Numbered from the stretch's first letter, positions 19,467 to 29,002 are shown. The stretch is 64,000 bases of DNA from Chrysophaeum taylorii (GCA_029834535.1 JAQMWT010000436.1:1-64000); one strand, 5' to 3'. Program-made: numbers and translations. The notes: a model not told the origin generated them from the sequence alone.

Positions 19467-20951
19467 ATGAGGCTCGGGTGGCGGCGGACGCTATCGGCGA
19501 GGACGCAAGAGGCGACGAAAACGACGACGTTGCAGCGCGCCTGGGAGCGTCCCCTCGGTGCGCACCTCGCGGCCGACGCGGCGCACGTGTGGCACCCGTA
19601 CACGAGCGCCGCCCGGCGGTCGCGCGTGTGGTCTGTTGCGTCGGCCCATGGCGTGAGGCTGCGGCTCGAGTCGGGCGAAGAGGTGGTGGACGGGATGTCG
19701 AGCTGGTGGGCGGCCGTGCACGGCTACAACCACGAGCGGCTCAACGCGGCGGCGACCGAGCAACTCTCGCGCTGCTCGCACGTCATGTTCGGCGGCCTCA
19801 CGCACCGGCCGGGCGTCGCGTTGTGCGAGCAGCTCGTCGAGATCGCCCCCGGCGCCGATCTGTCGCGCGTCTTTCTGTGCGACTCGGGCTCAGTTGCGGT
19901 TGAAGTTGCCATCAAGCTCGCGCTTCAATACTGGCGCGCCGCCGGCCGCGACGCCAAGACTAGACTTCTCGCGACGCGCGGCGCGTACCACGGCGACACG
20001 TTCGGGGCCATGGCCTGCTGCGATCCCATCAACGGCATGCACGCCGAGCTCTTTTCGGCGGTCTTGCCGCGACACGTCTTCGCCCCGCGGCCCGATTCGC
20101 GCTTCGGGGCGCGGCCCGGCCTCTCCGACCTACGCCGAGTGCCGTCGCGCGAAGGGGGCGCAGCCGCCGACGAGCTCGAGCGCCTAATCGAGGCGCACGC
20201 CGACGAGCTCGCCGCCGTCATTCTCGAGCCCCTCGTCCAGGGTGCCGGCGGGATGTGGTTCTACGACCCGGACTATCTGCGCCGCGCGAGGCGTGCGTGT
20301 CGCGACCACGGCGTCTTGCTTATCGCCGACGAGATCGCGACTGGCTTCGGCCGCACCGGCGACCACCTGTTCGCGTGCCAGCACGCCGACGTCGAGCCCG
20401 ACATCTTGTGCGTCGGCAAGGCGCTCACGGGGGGCTACCTCTCCATGGCGGCCACCCTCGCCACCGACCGCGTCGCGATGGCCGACCGCGAGAACGCGCC
20501 TCCCCTCATGCACGGCCCGACCTTCATGGCAAATCCCCTCGCCGCCGCGATCGCTGGCGCGAGCCTCGATCTCCTCATCTCGCCCGACTACGACTGGCGC
20601 GCCAAGGTCGCCGCCATAGAACGCCAGCTCATCGACCAACTCGCGCCCTGTCGGGCCTCGCCCGCGGTCGCCGACGTCCGCGTCCTCGGCGCCATCGGGG
20701 TGGTCGAGCTCGCACACGCGGGGCACGACCATTCCAAGCTCGCGGAGGCCTTCGTGCGCCGCGGTGTCTGGCTCCGATCCTTCCGCAACCTGATTTACAC
20801 CATGCCCCCCTTCGTCATCCAGCCCCGCGACCTCGCAAAAATAACGTCGGCGATCTGCGAGGTCGTCTCGACCCTCCCTGGACCTGGCTCTGGCTCTGGC
20901 TATGGGTCTGGTGGCTCTGCGGGGGGGGACCTCCGCCGAAACGGATCTTAG
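19467..20951 (+). CDS. BIOA: Adenosylmethionine-8-amino-7-oxononanoate aminotransferase (biotin synthesis)
   Basis: This PLP enzyme converts 7-keto-8-aminopelargonate to 7,8-diaminopelargonate using S-adenosylmethionine as amino donor, the penultimate precursor stage of biotin synthesis. Family marks in order (ATG at 19467): HVWHPYTS near residue 40, [14 protein letters not shown] near 76, HVMFGG near 105, [13 protein letters not shown] near 138, [11 protein letters not shown] near 172, [12 protein letters not shown] with the cofactor Asp at about 288, and [13 protein letters not shown] with the PLP lysine at about 318. The first about 30 residues are arginine-rich, consistent with a mitochondrial presequence. 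A glycine/serine-rich tail follows the enzyme fold. No dethiobiotin synthetase domain is fused to it, unlike in plants and several fungi. A Harbinger transposon begins at the last base of the stop codon. Confidence 0.93.
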   Translation: MRLGWRRTLSARTQEATKTTTLQRAWERPLGAHLAADAAHVWHPYTSAARRSRVWSVASAHGVRLRLESGEEVVDGMSSWWAAVHGYNHERLNAAATEQLSRCSHVMFGGLTHRPGVALCEQLVEIAPGADLSRVFLCDSGSVAVEVAIKLALQYWRAAGRDAKTRLLATRGAYHGDTFGAMACCDPINGMHAELFSAVLPRHVFAPRPDSRFGARPGLSDLRRVPSREGGAAADELERLIEAHADELAAVILEPLVQGAGGMWFYDPDYLRRARRACRDHGVLLIADEIATGFGRTGDHLFACQHADVEPDILCVGKALTGGYLSMAATLATDRVAMADRENAPPLMHGPTFMANPLAAAIAGASLDLLISPDYDWRAKVAAIERQLIDQLAPCRASPAVADVRVLGAIGVVELAHAGHDHSKLAEAFVRRGVWLRSFRNLIYTMPPFVIQPRDLAKITSAICEVVSTLPGPGSGSGYGSGGSAGGDLRRNGS

Positions 20952-21315
20952 ACCCGTTCTCTGCAGAATAAAGTTGCCAAATAATCTCAGGGTTAATTTG
21001 GGCTGATTATTTGGCCAGTTTTAAGTGCCGGTTCTCTTCTGGTCGTGTAAACTGAAATGGATTTGATGGGTGTTTTTGCGGCTTAAATGTCCGGTTCACG
21101 ACTTGAACGACGGCGCGCTGATACGAGCGACTCCGAATCGGACAGCGACGACGATGGCCGCCTGGCCGACATCACCGAAGCGTTAAAGCGTCGTTGAATC
21201 GCGGCGATCACCTCATTTGGTGCGTTTGACCGTGAGAAGCGCTTTGGGCCGTCGGGGCCCAAGCTTCGTGCGTCGCGTAAAGTGGTATCATCACGTGCGG
21301 ACAGAGGGTCCACGA

Positions 21316-21699
21316 AAATTTCGACGGATGTATCGCATGGAGGTCTAGCATTTCAACGAGTTGCTGGAGTTCGTGCGGAGGGAGATACAGACGCAAGACA
21401 TCGAGAGAGCCGTGCGTTCTTCTGGGTCTGAGGTATGCGCCGAGGTCCGACTTGCGATCAGCATACGCTACCTTGCTGGGGGGAGCTACCTCGATATCTG
21501 CTCTAACTTTGGGGTGTCTCCGGCGGAGTTTTATCAATCGATTTGGAGATGTGGTGAAGCCATCAACAACACGTTCCCTACAGACTTCCCGCTGGACGAC
21601 GAGACGGAACTCGAGAAACTGGAGGCGGGCTGGGCTCGCAAGTCACGCCCCGCGGTCCTTCGAAGCGTGGTGGGTGCCATCGACGGTTGCTGCATTTGA
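21316..21699 (+). pseudogene. Harbinger transposase remnant (N-terminal part)
   Basis: The frame carries helical text typical of the start of Harbinger DDE transposases: EVRLAISIRYLAGGSYLDICSNFGVSPAEFYQSI, WRCGEAINNTFPTDFPL, then VVGAIDGCCI, where the Asp of GAIDG is the first catalytic residue. A stop directly follows that box, so the remaining two acidic catalytic residues are absent. An in-frame TAG also lies upstream, before HFNELLEFVRREIQ, and an S/D-rich frame at 21088-21195 may be the displaced N-terminus. It is inactive. Confidence 0.7.
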
Positions 21700-21748
21700 C
21701 TGCGGTAAAGCATCGTCGAATCGCGGCGAAAGGTCCAGTCCCACCTCG

Positions 21749-22582
21749 TCAAGTCCCCACCCCGCGCACTACGCTTGAGGCACCCCCTCCTCCGCGAGGA
21801 GGGGCTTCTTTTGCGCCCTCGGCAGCGCCAAGTATAACGATAGCACTCTTCATATCGGAGGAGGCGGCCGGTGGCAGGGGCGGGCCGGCCGCCAGGGGTC
21901 GGAGGAGGTTTTTTAGTTGACGAGGCGCGGAGGTTGAGTCAAGACGGTAAGGAGGGAGTTGTAGGTTCCTGACGAGCTCGGGAACATCAGGATCAGCGGC
22001 ATACAGGATATCGTCCACTGCTGGATCGTTCGATTTGCAGACCTTGGCCAGCTCCTCCCAGTGCAAGCTGGGCTCATGAGGGTCAAGGTTTTGCCAAGAT
22101 GGCGTTATGACCCGCAAAAGGTGGGCGTCTCGCGTCTGGACGATGGACATGACCATCCGCGATCGGCAGGGATCCTTCGACCAGTGATTCTTCGACGGCG
22201 ACGGCGGCGAGCGAGCTTCACAAAGCGGGTTGCGCCAGCTCGGGGACACTGCCTCGGTTGCGGCCGCACACGCTGCGTCGACAGATGCAGCCTCTGACTC
22301 TGCGCTCTCCGGCTCCGACTCGGCCGAGTCACTCAGTGTGAAGAGCGTGGCACTCGTTTCCACCTTCTCGAGCCAAGCCACGAGCGCGGACCAGTTCCAG
22401 GCCTTGCACCTGGGCTCCGGCACGCTTTGCTCTGCCGCCCGGCGCTTGATCTCCGCCATGAGGTGTCTGTTTTCCGGCCGCGAAAACTTCGGGGTCCAGC
22501 TCTGCATCGTCATCGCAGCCCAGCCGGGTTTGATCTTCAGCGTCGCTGCCCGCCGCTGCGCTTCCTTCGTGGTCCTCGCCAT
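21749..22582 (-). CDS. Harbinger second protein (putative DNA-binding), 277 aa
   Basis: An intact ATG frame within the transposon. The N-terminus has a basic helix (MARTTKEAQRRAATLKIK) and tryptophan-bearing text, MQSWTPKFSRPENRHLMAEIKRRAAEQ and CKAWNWSALVAWLEKVET, that could fold as a small helical DNA-binding domain. The middle is acidic and serine-rich (SDSAESEPESAES). The C-terminus is proline/alanine-rich low complexity. In PIF/Harbinger elements a second gene encodes a Myb-like protein that brings the transposase to the ends; position and orientation fit that role, but no Myb signature is certain. The last 80 codons may have been read into non-coding DNA after internal deletion. Confidence 0.5.
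   Translation of the reverse strand: MARTTKEAQRRAATLKIKPGWAAMTMQSWTPKFSRPENRHLMAEIKRRAAEQSVPEPRCKAWNWSALVAWLEKVETSATLFTLSDSAESEPESAESEAASVDAACAAATEAVSPSWRNPLCEARSPPSPSKNHWSKDPCRSRMVMSIVQTRDAHLLRVITPSWQNLDPHEPSLHWEELAKVCKSNDPAVDDILYAADPDVPELVRNLQLPPYRLDSTSAPRQLKNLLRPLAAGPPLPPAASSDMKSAIVILGAAEGAKEAPPRGGGGASSVVRGVGT
21784..21804. terminator. GC-rich stem-loop between convergent transposon frames
   Basis: A perfect 9-bp stem (CCCCTCCTC with its complement) and a CGC loop, followed by TTCTTTT, lies just after the transposase remnant. It may act in transcript ending, or be chance in a GC-rich deletion scar. Confidence 0.3.
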
Positions 22583-22731
22583 GGTCGGTATATTTGCTTA
22601 AGTTTCTTCACTTTGGAAAAAAAAAACCCAAGTCAGGTCGGATTATTTGAAAATCCTCCAAATATCCCGCCATGATTATTTGGCCAATTTCATTATTTGG
22701 CCAACTTCATCTCTGTAGAGAACGGGACTTA

Positions 22732-22996
22732 GCATCCTTCTTCTTTTTTTGAAGACCTACTACAGAAACGGCAGGAAAACTCCTGGCCGCGCATATCCCA
22801 ATTGGGACATACGCCATGTCATCATAGGGACTTTTGTTAGGGAGAAAGCGCAGGACGACGATTAGGCCGCCGCCGCCGCCGCCGCCAATAACCAACAACG
22901 AGTCGGCGTCGCAGGTTTAAAAAGTGAAGAAATCGCTCGCTCCTGCGCGCGCGCTCTTACTTGTTTGTTCATTTGTTCATTCCAAGAGTATCATCG
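22732..22996 (+). promoter_or_regulatory. Region upstream of KAP3
   Basis: Between the transposon and the KAP3 ATG there is a T-rich tract after the former BioA stop, a (GCC)n run at about 22867-22885 and pyrimidine-rich sequence before the start. No defined promoter element stands out. BioA's own 3' UTR must originally have been here, and is now displaced 1.8 kb by the transposon. Confidence 0.35.
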
Positions 22997-25303
22997 ATGG
23001 GAGACAGGAGCAGGCGGCGGATCTACCCCGGGCTCATCGAAGACGACAAGGATGAATGTGCGATTGTGGTGCACTACGAAATATCGCAAGGCGGGAGCTC
23101 GGAGCGGACGCAGCACTCGAAGCGACTCCGACTGAGCACGCACATCTTGCAGACGGACCCCGCGAGGCTGGCAGACGACGTGATGCGCAAGTGCCGGTAC
23201 ATCGCCGAATCGAAGCGACAGTTTGTGGAGATGCTGATCGCCAATCTCCAGGAGTACTACGCACGGTCGCCCGAGGCGCTTGACAACGCAGAGGCGGCGC
23301 AGGAAGCTTCGAGGCAGCGGCGGCGACGGCGGACCAACGAGGACGAGCCCCCGAACCTTGAGGCAATCGAGGAGTACGTCGACATGCTGTACGAGGGCGA
23401 AGAGGAGTCGCGGCGCGAAAAGATCCGGGGAACCGAAAAGATCCTGGGGCTGTGTTTGTACGTGGGGAACCTCGAACACCTCATCCAGCACAACACGCTT
23501 ATGGGCGCAATCTCGCGCGTTTTGGCCGAAGACTATCGCAAGTCGGCGGACCTGACGTACAACATCGTCCGAGTGTTTCTGGCGTTTTCCAACTTCATGG
23601 AGATGCATGCCATTCTGTCGACGTATCGCGTGGGGTCCGTGTGCGTGGACATCATCGAATACGAGGTCCGGCGTTCGCAACACCGCGAGGAAGTCGAGGA
23701 GGGCCTCGCCAACCAGATCGCCGAGGCCAAGGTTGGGTTGAGCGATTCGCGAGAGGGCATTTTCGAGCATGAGAATAGGCTGAGCGAGCTCGAGAAGACG
23801 CAGCACCGCGAGGCTGCGCGATCGAGGATCATGCAGCGAAAGCAGGACAAGCTGTTGTACGTGTGTCTCCAAGTGCTCCTCAACCTCGCCGAAGACACGG
23901 CGGTCGAGCACAAAATGGTGCGCAAGAATTTGACGGAGCACATGTCACGTATCTTCGCGCACTCGACCTCGGTCCCCCTCCTCACGCTCACAGCCTCTTT
24001 TCTAAAAAAACTCTCGCTCTTCGAGGAGAACAAGGACCGGATGGCCAAGGCAGGACTCGTCAGTCGCATGGCGCGCTTCATTTCCTGCTCGTCGTCGGGC
24101 CTCGTCATCGCCCTGTTGCGTCTCCTCTTCAACCTCAGTTTCGACCCGGCGCTCCGGGATCTCATGGTTAAAAACTCTCTCATCCCAAAGCTCGTGACGG
24201 CGCTAAAGGACAATCACAAATACCGCGAAGTTTCGCTCCGCGTTCTATATCACCTCTCCGTCGACGATCGGTGCAAGTCGTTGTTCACTTACACCGAGGC
24301 GATCCCTGTCGTCATGCAGCTCATCATCAAGTTTCCGGCATCGAAAAAGATCACGAAAGAGCTCGCCGCGCTCGCCGTCAACCTCTCGCTCAATCGCCAC
24401 AACGCCGAGCTCATGTGCCAGAACAAGGGCCTCCAAGCTCTCGTCGCGCGCGTCGAGCGCACGCAAGACCCACTCCTGATGAAGGTCGTCCGGAACCTCT
24501 CGCTCTGGACTTTCAACGTGCAGAGCGAGTTGAAAAATCCCCAGACCGAGTACGCGCAGCGTGGACTCTGGGCCCGCCACGTCACCCCTATCCTTGCCAT
24601 CGCCACCAACACCGAATCGCACGATATGCTCGTCGAAGTCCTCGGCACCCTCGGCAACTTCACCCGGCACGACCTCATGCGCGGCGTCACTTGGGCCAAG
24701 TACCTCGAGGAGCTCAACCTCACCGGCTTTTTGTCGAAATTGCTCGTGCCGGGTATGGCCCAGCACGACATCGTCCTCGAGGCTGTCGTTTTCACCGGCG
24801 TCCTCGCGACCGAGCGTCAGGCGGCCTCGCTCATCGCTTCATCGAGCCTTGCCCGAGCGCTCGAGGAGGTCTGGAGGCTAGCGGCCGAAGATGCGGAGAT
24901 CGTTCTCCAGCTCCTGTTCACTTTCCAGCGGCTCCTCAAGTACCGCGAGACCCACGACGAAATTCTCTACAACTCGCGCATCCTCCTTGATATCCTCGAC
25001 TGCCTCGACAACTCAAACCCCGAGATCCGAAGGTACGCGGACACCTGCCTCGACCTTGTTATCGAGCACGACCGCGACGACGCCTCTGTCCTCGGCGAGC
25101 TCGGTGCCCAGGTGCGACAACGTCGCTTCTACTCGCACAATCGCGACTGGATCGACATCATCCAGCAAGAAGACGGCAACTCCCACCGTGGTGGCCACAG
25201 TAGCCTCGAGGAGAGCGACAGCATGAGCCCCACCGACCTCGGCGGCTTCGACCACCACCTCCGCTCATCTCGCGGTGCCAAGGAGGAGTACAGGCACTGG
25301 TAG
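22997..25303 (+). CDS. KIFAP3: Kinesin-associated protein 3 (kinesin-II accessory subunit)
   Basis: KAP3 is the non-motor subunit of heterotrimeric kinesin-II, which drives anterograde intraflagellar transport. The ATG at 22997 (MGDRSRRRIYPGLIEDD) gives 768 residues, close to the usual 700-800. The N-terminus has the KAP opening (DECAIVVHYEI near residue 20, RLRLSTHI near 50). A charged helical stretch holds YVDMLYEGEEESRREKIRGTEKILGL. ARM repeats follow from about residue 140 to 720, for instance LLRLLFNLSFDPALRDLMVKNSLIPKLV, LAALAVNLSLNRHNAELMC and NPEIRRYADTCLDLVIEHD. The tail includes RRRFYSHN-like FYSHNRDWIDII, a conserved KAP end, then a serine/histidine-rich extension. It is intron-free here. 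Its presence implies a ciliated stage in this organism. Confidence 0.92.
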   Translation: MGDRSRRRIYPGLIEDDKDECAIVVHYEISQGGSSERTQHSKRLRLSTHILQTDPARLADDVMRKCRYIAESKRQFVEMLIANLQEYYARSPEALDNAEAAQEASRQRRRRRTNEDEPPNLEAIEEYVDMLYEGEEESRREKIRGTEKILGLCLYVGNLEHLIQHNTLMGAISRVLAEDYRKSADLTYNIVRVFLAFSNFMEMHAILSTYRVGSVCVDIIEYEVRRSQHREEVEEGLANQIAEAKVGLSDSREGIFEHENRLSELEKTQHREAARSRIMQRKQDKLLYVCLQVLLNLAEDTAVEHKMVRKNLTEHMSRIFAHSTSVPLLTLTASFLKKLSLFEENKDRMAKAGLVSRMARFISCSSSGLVIALLRLLFNLSFDPALRDLMVKNSLIPKLVTALKDNHKYREVSLRVLYHLSVDDRCKSLFTYTEAIPVVMQLIIKFPASKKITKELAALAVNLSLNRHNAELMCQNKGLQALVARVERTQDPLLMKVVRNLSLWTFNVQSELKNPQTEYAQRGLWARHVTPILAIATNTESHDMLVEVLGTLGNFTRHDLMRGVTWAKYLEELNLTGFLSKLLVPGMAQHDIVLEAVVFTGVLATERQAASLIASSSLARALEEVWRLAAEDAEIVLQLLFTFQRLLKYRETHDEILYNSRILLDILDCLDNSNPEIRRYADTCLDLVIEHDRDDASVLGELGAQVRQRRFYSHNRDWIDIIQQEDGNSHRGGHSSLEESDSMSPTDLGGFDHHLRSSRGAKEEYRHW

Positions 25304-25719
25304 CACACGCACGGGCCGCACAACAACTCATACTATTCTTCGCTGAAGAAATTTTTTGACCCGGACTTGCCTCCTTCGATTTAGCGCGATACAAGCAGCG
25401 TCGTTTCGTCAATCAAGCCGGCCTCTCACGTATACCACCACCACCTCGGGATGCAACAGCGAAAGAATGCGCCACCCCTCTCGGCACACCACATTGCGCC
25501 ATCACCGCTACCAACAGACGGTGAGACCTAGTGTAAACTAGAACGACAACGTGGCCTGGCGAGGCGACGAGAGACAGCGGCAGAGGCGCACCATCCCCCC
25601 CCGCAAAAAGGAAAGAAGAGCAGTCCGGTTCGGGTTCGAAACGGACATCGTATTCCACAAACGACGACGAAGCGTGTGCAGCGACCCACAAAAGTAGGAA
25701 TCCCGGCTCGCAGCCCACC
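25304..25719. other. Intergenic region, no gene seen
   Basis: This 416-bp stretch holds the KAP3 3' UTR and the upstream region of the seven-helix gene. It includes a CCCCCCC run near 25592 and no convincing frame, RNA gene or repeat. The ATG at 25720 has a good CCACC context. Confidence 0.5.
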
Positions 25720-27078
25720 ATGTCTGAACAAAACAGGACGCTGCGCGAGCTTTTGTCGAAATCGCCTCGATGCGTTTTTTTTTTTCGTCTGGCGGGTGTA
25801 GCGGTACGCGATGGTGAAAACTGGATCTGGACAGTTTGGATCTCTTTCAGTCGTATCGTCGTTCTGGGGTCTGCGACGTTCTGGTTCTGCGAGTGGTACC
25901 GCAAAACGCATCAAAGTTCGTCCTTTCTTCGAGTTCAAGGTCGGCTCGGAGTCGCCCTCTTCCTGCCTTTACTCCTGGGACCGGCGACGGCGTCTTGGTA
26001 CGCGTGGTTCGTCATCCCGACGAAGCTGGCGACTACGAAGGCGACGGTCTCGCACCGCGCGGTGCTGCGGCGCGTCGAAAACCTCGCTACGATTTTTTTC
26101 GCAGTGATGGTTGCGTGCATCTTTTTTAATTTGTTGCTTGGTACTGTCGGGTACCTGTGGCTCTTTCGACAACCGCTCCATTTGCAGTTCTGGAGCTGGT
26201 TTGTCGCCGCGAACTCGACGGCTCCGCTGTTGACAATCAGCTTTCTCTCGCTGGCGCTCGACACATGCGAAGCGCTGCACGATGTGCGCTCTGTCATCGA
26301 TCAGGCTCGCGAACAGACGCTGACCCGAGACGAGTACGCGCGCGTCCGCGACGACATCCTGAGCCGAAGCGCCAAAACACAACCAACCCTCGCACCGCTA
26401 GCGTTCACGGCAAGTTTATCGAGCATAGCTGCGTTGTACCAGCTCTTTCTCATCGAGCGCCACCCTGACGAATACGGCATCGACAATCGCGAGTACGGCT
26501 CGAAGTTTGGGCGCGTTATCATGATGCTAGCCTACGACCTCTATTTTTGCACCCTCATGTCTAAGGAGGCGGTACTCTTCTTTGCTTTTTTAGGCCTCGT
26601 GATGGACGTGAACGACACGGCCGACTCCCTCACGGCAGTCCTCGTCGACGATGGTCGAGGAACTCGACGATGGACGGCGACGAATAACAACGACTGCACT
26701 CCCTCGCCGCTCGTGCAGCTTCACCGTGCGCGACATAGGCGGTCCTTGTCGTGCGTCTCGCTTCTCGAGCTCGGCTCGCTATCGAACGACCTGGCGTCTT
26801 ACGATATGGTCTGCCGCCTCCAGCTAGAGCGCATCCAATCTTGGCGCGACATCGAGCGCGAACAAGAACGTCAGGCGCTAGTGATCCTTAATACCTCAAC
26901 CGCACTTCGACCTCACAACCTAAGCTCGTTTCAGATGTACTTCCGCAAACCTCTCCTCCAGCCAATCACCTTTGATCTCGCCGGCGTGCGCGTAACGCGC
27001 CCGCTCTTCTTTGCGACGCTTTTCACGTTCGCAACTAGTCTCCTTTATTTTCTATCCTACACTTGTACGACGCCGTAA
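25720..27078 (+). CDS. Seven-transmembrane protein, possibly gustatory-receptor-like
   Basis: The ATG at 25720 in the context CCACCATGT gives 452 residues. Hydrophobic helices are seen near residues 36-60, 77-100, 121-150, 157-181, 222-243, 263-296 and 417-449, so seven in all. A long polar loop (about 297-415) between helices six and seven contains RQALVILNTSTALRPHNLSSFQMY. The last helix is preceded by ITFDLAGVRVTRPLFFATLFTFATSLLYF. An internal loop before a final helix with a conserved phenylalanine-rich turn is reminiscent of insect gustatory receptors and their protist relatives (GRL), which have an intracellular N-terminus. That is a shape-based suggestion only. No rhodopsin-type DRY or NPXXY box is seen, so a classical GPCR is unlikely. 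Confidence 0.6.
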   Translation: MSEQNRTLRELLSKSPRCVFFFRLAGVAVRDGENWIWTVWISFSRIVVLGSATFWFCEWYRKTHQSSSFLRVQGRLGVALFLPLLLGPATASWYAWFVIPTKLATTKATVSHRAVLRRVENLATIFFAVMVACIFFNLLLGTVGYLWLFRQPLHLQFWSWFVAANSTAPLLTISFLSLALDTCEALHDVRSVIDQAREQTLTRDEYARVRDDILSRSAKTQPTLAPLAFTASLSSIAALYQLFLIERHPDEYGIDNREYGSKFGRVIMMLAYDLYFCTLMSKEAVLFFAFLGLVMDVNDTADSLTAVLVDDGRGTRRWTATNNNDCTPSPLVQLHRARHRRSLSCVSLLELGSLSNDLASYDMVCRLQLERIQSWRDIEREQERQALVILNTSTALRPHNLSSFQMYFRKPLLQPITFDLAGVRVTRPLFFATLFTFATSLLYFLSYTCTTP

Positions 27079-27194
27079 AAAAACTCTAGCAGCAGCACCA
27101 CCCGGCCCCCGCCGCCTTGAGATCCTACTACGACGCAGGTTATTCTTTTCCTTACTACTAATCGACAGATCTTTGTCTTATCTTCTTCTTCTTA

Positions 27195-29002
27195 TCTTAA
27201 CTACTAATCGACAGATGTTTGTTTGTTTGTCTGTCTGTTTGTCTGTCTTTAAATGTCGACTGCTAAGAGGGGGGGGGGTGTGTGTGGGGAGCATGAAGGA
27301 TGTGGGTGGGTTTGTGGGGTATGAGGGATGTGCCTGACGGGCGGAGATAAGTACGCGGGACCTAGTCGGGGTCATCGCCGAGGCGTGGGGCAGGCGAAGA
27401 GAGGACGGGCCCCGCCCGTAGGTCGTACGCATGCTGCCGCCGGACGTATGTGCGACGAAGGGTGACGTCCTGCTGGGATCGGGCGGCCTGGGCGGGGTTC
27501 CCGAGGCGGCGACATGGGTGAGGGCGGTGAGGGCACAGCGAGCCCGGCCTAATGCGTTGGCGATCCCCCACTCACGGTAGATGCGGCGAGTTTGGGCCGC
27601 CTTTGCCTCTGTGAAGTTGGCGCAGCCGCTTGTCACCCAGGTTCGCGCAGCGATGCGCTCTGCGCATGTTTGGGCGAGAGCGTGGCACGCCGCGCTGGCC
27701 TCACCGAAGGCACCAAAGACGAGGCCGGCGACGGTGCCGTAGCTACGTAGCCGCTGTTCGACAGGGCCCAAGAAGCCAGGCGGTGGTGCTGTACCCGGCT
27801 GGGGGATGATGGCGTCGATGCCGCGGGCGTGAGCGAGGTATTCGGAGTGGACTTGCGCTGCGCGCCGATCGACAGGCGACGGGTGGGAGGGATGGAGGGC
27901 GTGGGCGGTGTACAACGAACCCCAAGCGAGGGTTTTGATGTCGTAGAGTTGCTCCTTGTTGTCGAGCATGTTTGTCTGTCCCTCGTTAGGGTAAGGATCA
28001 GGTAGGCACGACAGTAAGGATCAGGTAGGCGCGAGAGCCAGACGGTGATCCTCCAAGCCGTCTACGGCGACCTCGCAGACTATTTCCACGACCCGCGGCG
28101 GCTCTTTCAGCGCGCCATTCTCACGCCCCGTCGAAACGATGTTGTCGATGCTGACAACGCGCGCATGACCGCGGCCTTTTTTTCCCGGAGACGAGGCGTC
28201 GGAGTTCTTTTAGGCAGACTAGGTTGGGTCGGAAGACGACGCCTCGCTCTTTACAGTCGAGTTTTCGACTCCCTGACAACCAACGGCATGCTGACTTTGA
28301 TCGCGAGCTTACGGTCTTCGCAACCTCGACCCGTCGCACGGCCACTGCAACGGTACCAGATACATGATCGATCGTGTCGTGTCGCCGAGGCTCCTCCAAC
28401 CTGTATCCCTTAAGGCCGCCGACGCCAAACGATCAACAAGAGCCAGGGCCACAAGAGCCAGGGCCAGACGCCCCGCGAGGTCGGCGTCCTCTTGCCCAAA
28501 CCCGTCTTCTGCCACGTCCAGCTCTACGTGGCTCCCTGTCGATCGGCAACCCCGAGGATATAATCATCTGGGTCGACGACTCCACCCTACCCCACACGTG
28601 CTGCGCAATACCGATAAGCCCCCTCCCGGCGTCTACAAGCGCACTATAGGTGAACTTACTGGGACCAGGTGAATTTACTGGGGTTAGAGATTGGGATTAG
28701 GTGAATATAGTGACCAGGTGAACTTACTGAGACCAGATGAACTTCCTGGGGGTTTTAGAGTAAACTCAAAGGCTAGCGGCGTGTGCGGATCAAGGCAGCT
28801 TAGATTGGCGGAGGCGAGAGCGACGAGCTCGAAGGAGTGGGTGTGAGCACGAGTGGGTTACACCGAACTTACTGGGGTTAGAGATTTGGACTAGGTGAAC
28901 TTACTGACCAGGTGAACTTATTCAAAAAACTTTCAAGAAACTTACTGGGACGAGGTGAACTTACTGGGGTTAGAGATAGGTGAACTTACTGGCCTGCACT
29001 TG
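27195..29002 (+). mobile_element. Helitron copy H4 with 0.72-kb LINE passenger
   Basis: It begins TCTTAACTACTAATCGACAG after A27194 and ends GGCCTGCACTTG before T29003, the A/T insertion pattern of Helitrons. The 5' TTTG/TCTG tract contains a LINE fragment in reverse (27247-27968). Helicase remains follow at about 28045-28650 (VYGDLADYFHDPRRLFQR, CNGTRYMIDRV-like, SQGQTPREVGVLLP, WVDDSTLPHT), then GGTGAACTTACTGG units. A partial second 5' end lies just outside at 27152-27180. H5 (33509-35312) is the same composite inverted, so the passenger was copied by Helitron transposition. DJ-1 starts 46 bp after it. Confidence 0.8.
27247..27968 (-). mobile_element. 5'-truncated LINE fragment carried by Helitron H4
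   Basis: Read on the minus strand, it starts at CTCGACAACAAGGAGC, inside the endonuclease core (DNKEQLYDIK), and runs through an unbroken C-terminal ORF of about 195 codons ending LGDDPD. The 3' UTR then ends at TTAGCAGTCGACATTTAAAG. The C-terminal frame is less decayed than in the long LINE copy. A methionine codon at the junction opens the frame, but it comes from the Helitron/LINE boundary. Confidence 0.8.

Larger units (their letters stand above)
20951..22728. mobile_element. PIF/Harbinger-type DNA transposon with TTA target duplication
   Basis: Terminal inverted repeats of the form GACCCGTTCTCTGCAGA at the left (20951 on) and, inverted, GAGAACGGGAC at the right (ending 22728) bound a 1778-bp element. 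The TTA trinucleotide flanks it on both sides (20948-20950, 22729-22731), the usual PIF/Harbinger target duplication. Subterminal CCAAATAAT motifs recur at both ends. Inside are convergent frames: a truncated DDE transposase remnant on the plus strand and a second protein on the minus strand, the two-gene plan of Harbinger elements. The catalytic domain is mostly missing, so this copy is non-autonomous. Insertion at the BioA stop codon left the stop intact. Confidence 0.85.

Noticed and set aside
19467-20951. BioA as bacterial contamination
   Set aside because: It has a presequence-like leader, lies 106 bp from a eukaryotic-type membrane gene and carries a eukaryotic Harbinger transposon at its stop.
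24271-24990. Second-frame protein within KAP3
   Set aside because: It is an arginine/histidine-rich shadow frame typical of GC-rich coding DNA; the ARM-repeat frame is the real one.
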